12,896 nucleotides of DNA from Muribaculaceae bacterium (GTDB lineage Bacteria > Bacteroidota > Bacteroidia > Bacteroidales > Muribaculaceae), in contig JAEDFO010000063.1 in NCBI GenBank assembly GCA_016292745.1, positions 1-12,896 on the forward strand, in the 5' to 3' direction. The notes under the pieces were generated by a model. That model was not told the origin of the DNA. It did no database searches and worked only from the letters and a program-made list of their open reading frames with translations. Below are positions 12,843 to 12,896 of this stretch, one piece after another. Each line of letters begins with the position of its first letter. Positions within the stretch are counted from its first letter, which is position 1. Both the position numbers and the translations under genes were made by a program.

Positions 12843-12896
12843 GCCTCTTTAGCTCAGTTGGCCAGAGCACGTGATTTGTAATCTCGGGGTCGTTGG
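12843..12896 (+). tRNA. tRNA-Thr (anticodon UGU), 3' end beyond the window
   Basis: GCCTCTT begins the acceptor stem at 12843, followed by T8, A9 and the D arm (GCTC...GAGC, 12852-12868 or so). The anticodon arm CGTGA-TTTGTAA-TCTCG has loop bases TTTGTAA with anticodon TGT, reading ACA threonine codons. The third pair of this stem is a T-T mismatch. The window ends in the T arm (GTTGG), so about 20 bases are missing. It is likely the first of a tRNA run, since a promoter stands just upstream; in Bacteroides, tRNA-Thr copies cluster near tuf, which cannot be seen here. Confidence 0.92.

Overview
The window looks like chromosome of a Bacteroidales bacterium, perhaps a Muribaculaceae-type gut lineage. 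The phylum call rests on three things: several promoters of the Bacteroidetes form TTTG-N19-TAnnTTTG, gene starts that almost all lack a Shine-Dalgarno sequence, and families typical of the phylum (Omp28-related, DUF6029-like, type IX secretion tail). The family-level guess is weaker and comes only from overall protein flavour.

Left part (1-7140): a leftward operon of four exported-protein genes. In order of transcription they are a TlpA-like thioredoxin (2626-3156), a DUF6029-like outer-membrane barrel (936-2603), an Omp28-related lipoprotein (129-926) and the first 29 codons of another secreted protein (1-89). Divergent from it is a gene for a 1262-residue secreted protein (3281-7069). It carries an N-terminal propeller-like region, Ig-like and adhesin-like modules, a second Omp28/thioredoxin-type domain with CGNC, and a C-terminal sorting tail. 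Three exported proteins with a CxxC thioredoxin-type motif therefore flank one 124-bp intergenic region, which suggests an envelope thiol or surface-protein module. A strong terminator follows.

Middle (7141-9630): a rightward two-gene unit with a textbook promoter, encoding an aminopeptidase P-family Xaa-Pro peptidase and a gamma-class carbonic-anhydrase-like hexapeptide protein. It ends in a hairpin shared with the converging operon.

Right (9664-11440): a leftward operon rpsU (bS21) - xerC-like tyrosine recombinase - hpf (ribosome hibernation factor). Its control features are the most unusual part of the window. A second, perfect promoter lies about 280 bp upstream of rpsU and would transcribe a structured, GC-richer stretch containing AAGGAGGT with no usable start codon behind it. 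A perfect 15-bp hairpin lies inside the 5' end of xerC, and a smaller hairpin abuts the xerC start. hpf has a perfect AAGGAGG ribosome-binding site, the only clear one among the genes here. bS21 is known to help hide the anti-Shine-Dalgarno of Bacteroidia ribosomes, so this arrangement suggests bS21-dependent control of hpf and perhaps of rpsU itself.

Far right (11440-12896): a mostly non-coding stretch with a nested inverted-repeat element, an unrecognised 283-residue exported protein, and a tRNA-Thr(UGU) cut by the window edge with its own consensus promoter. I see no insertion sequence, CRISPR array, rRNA or prophage genes.
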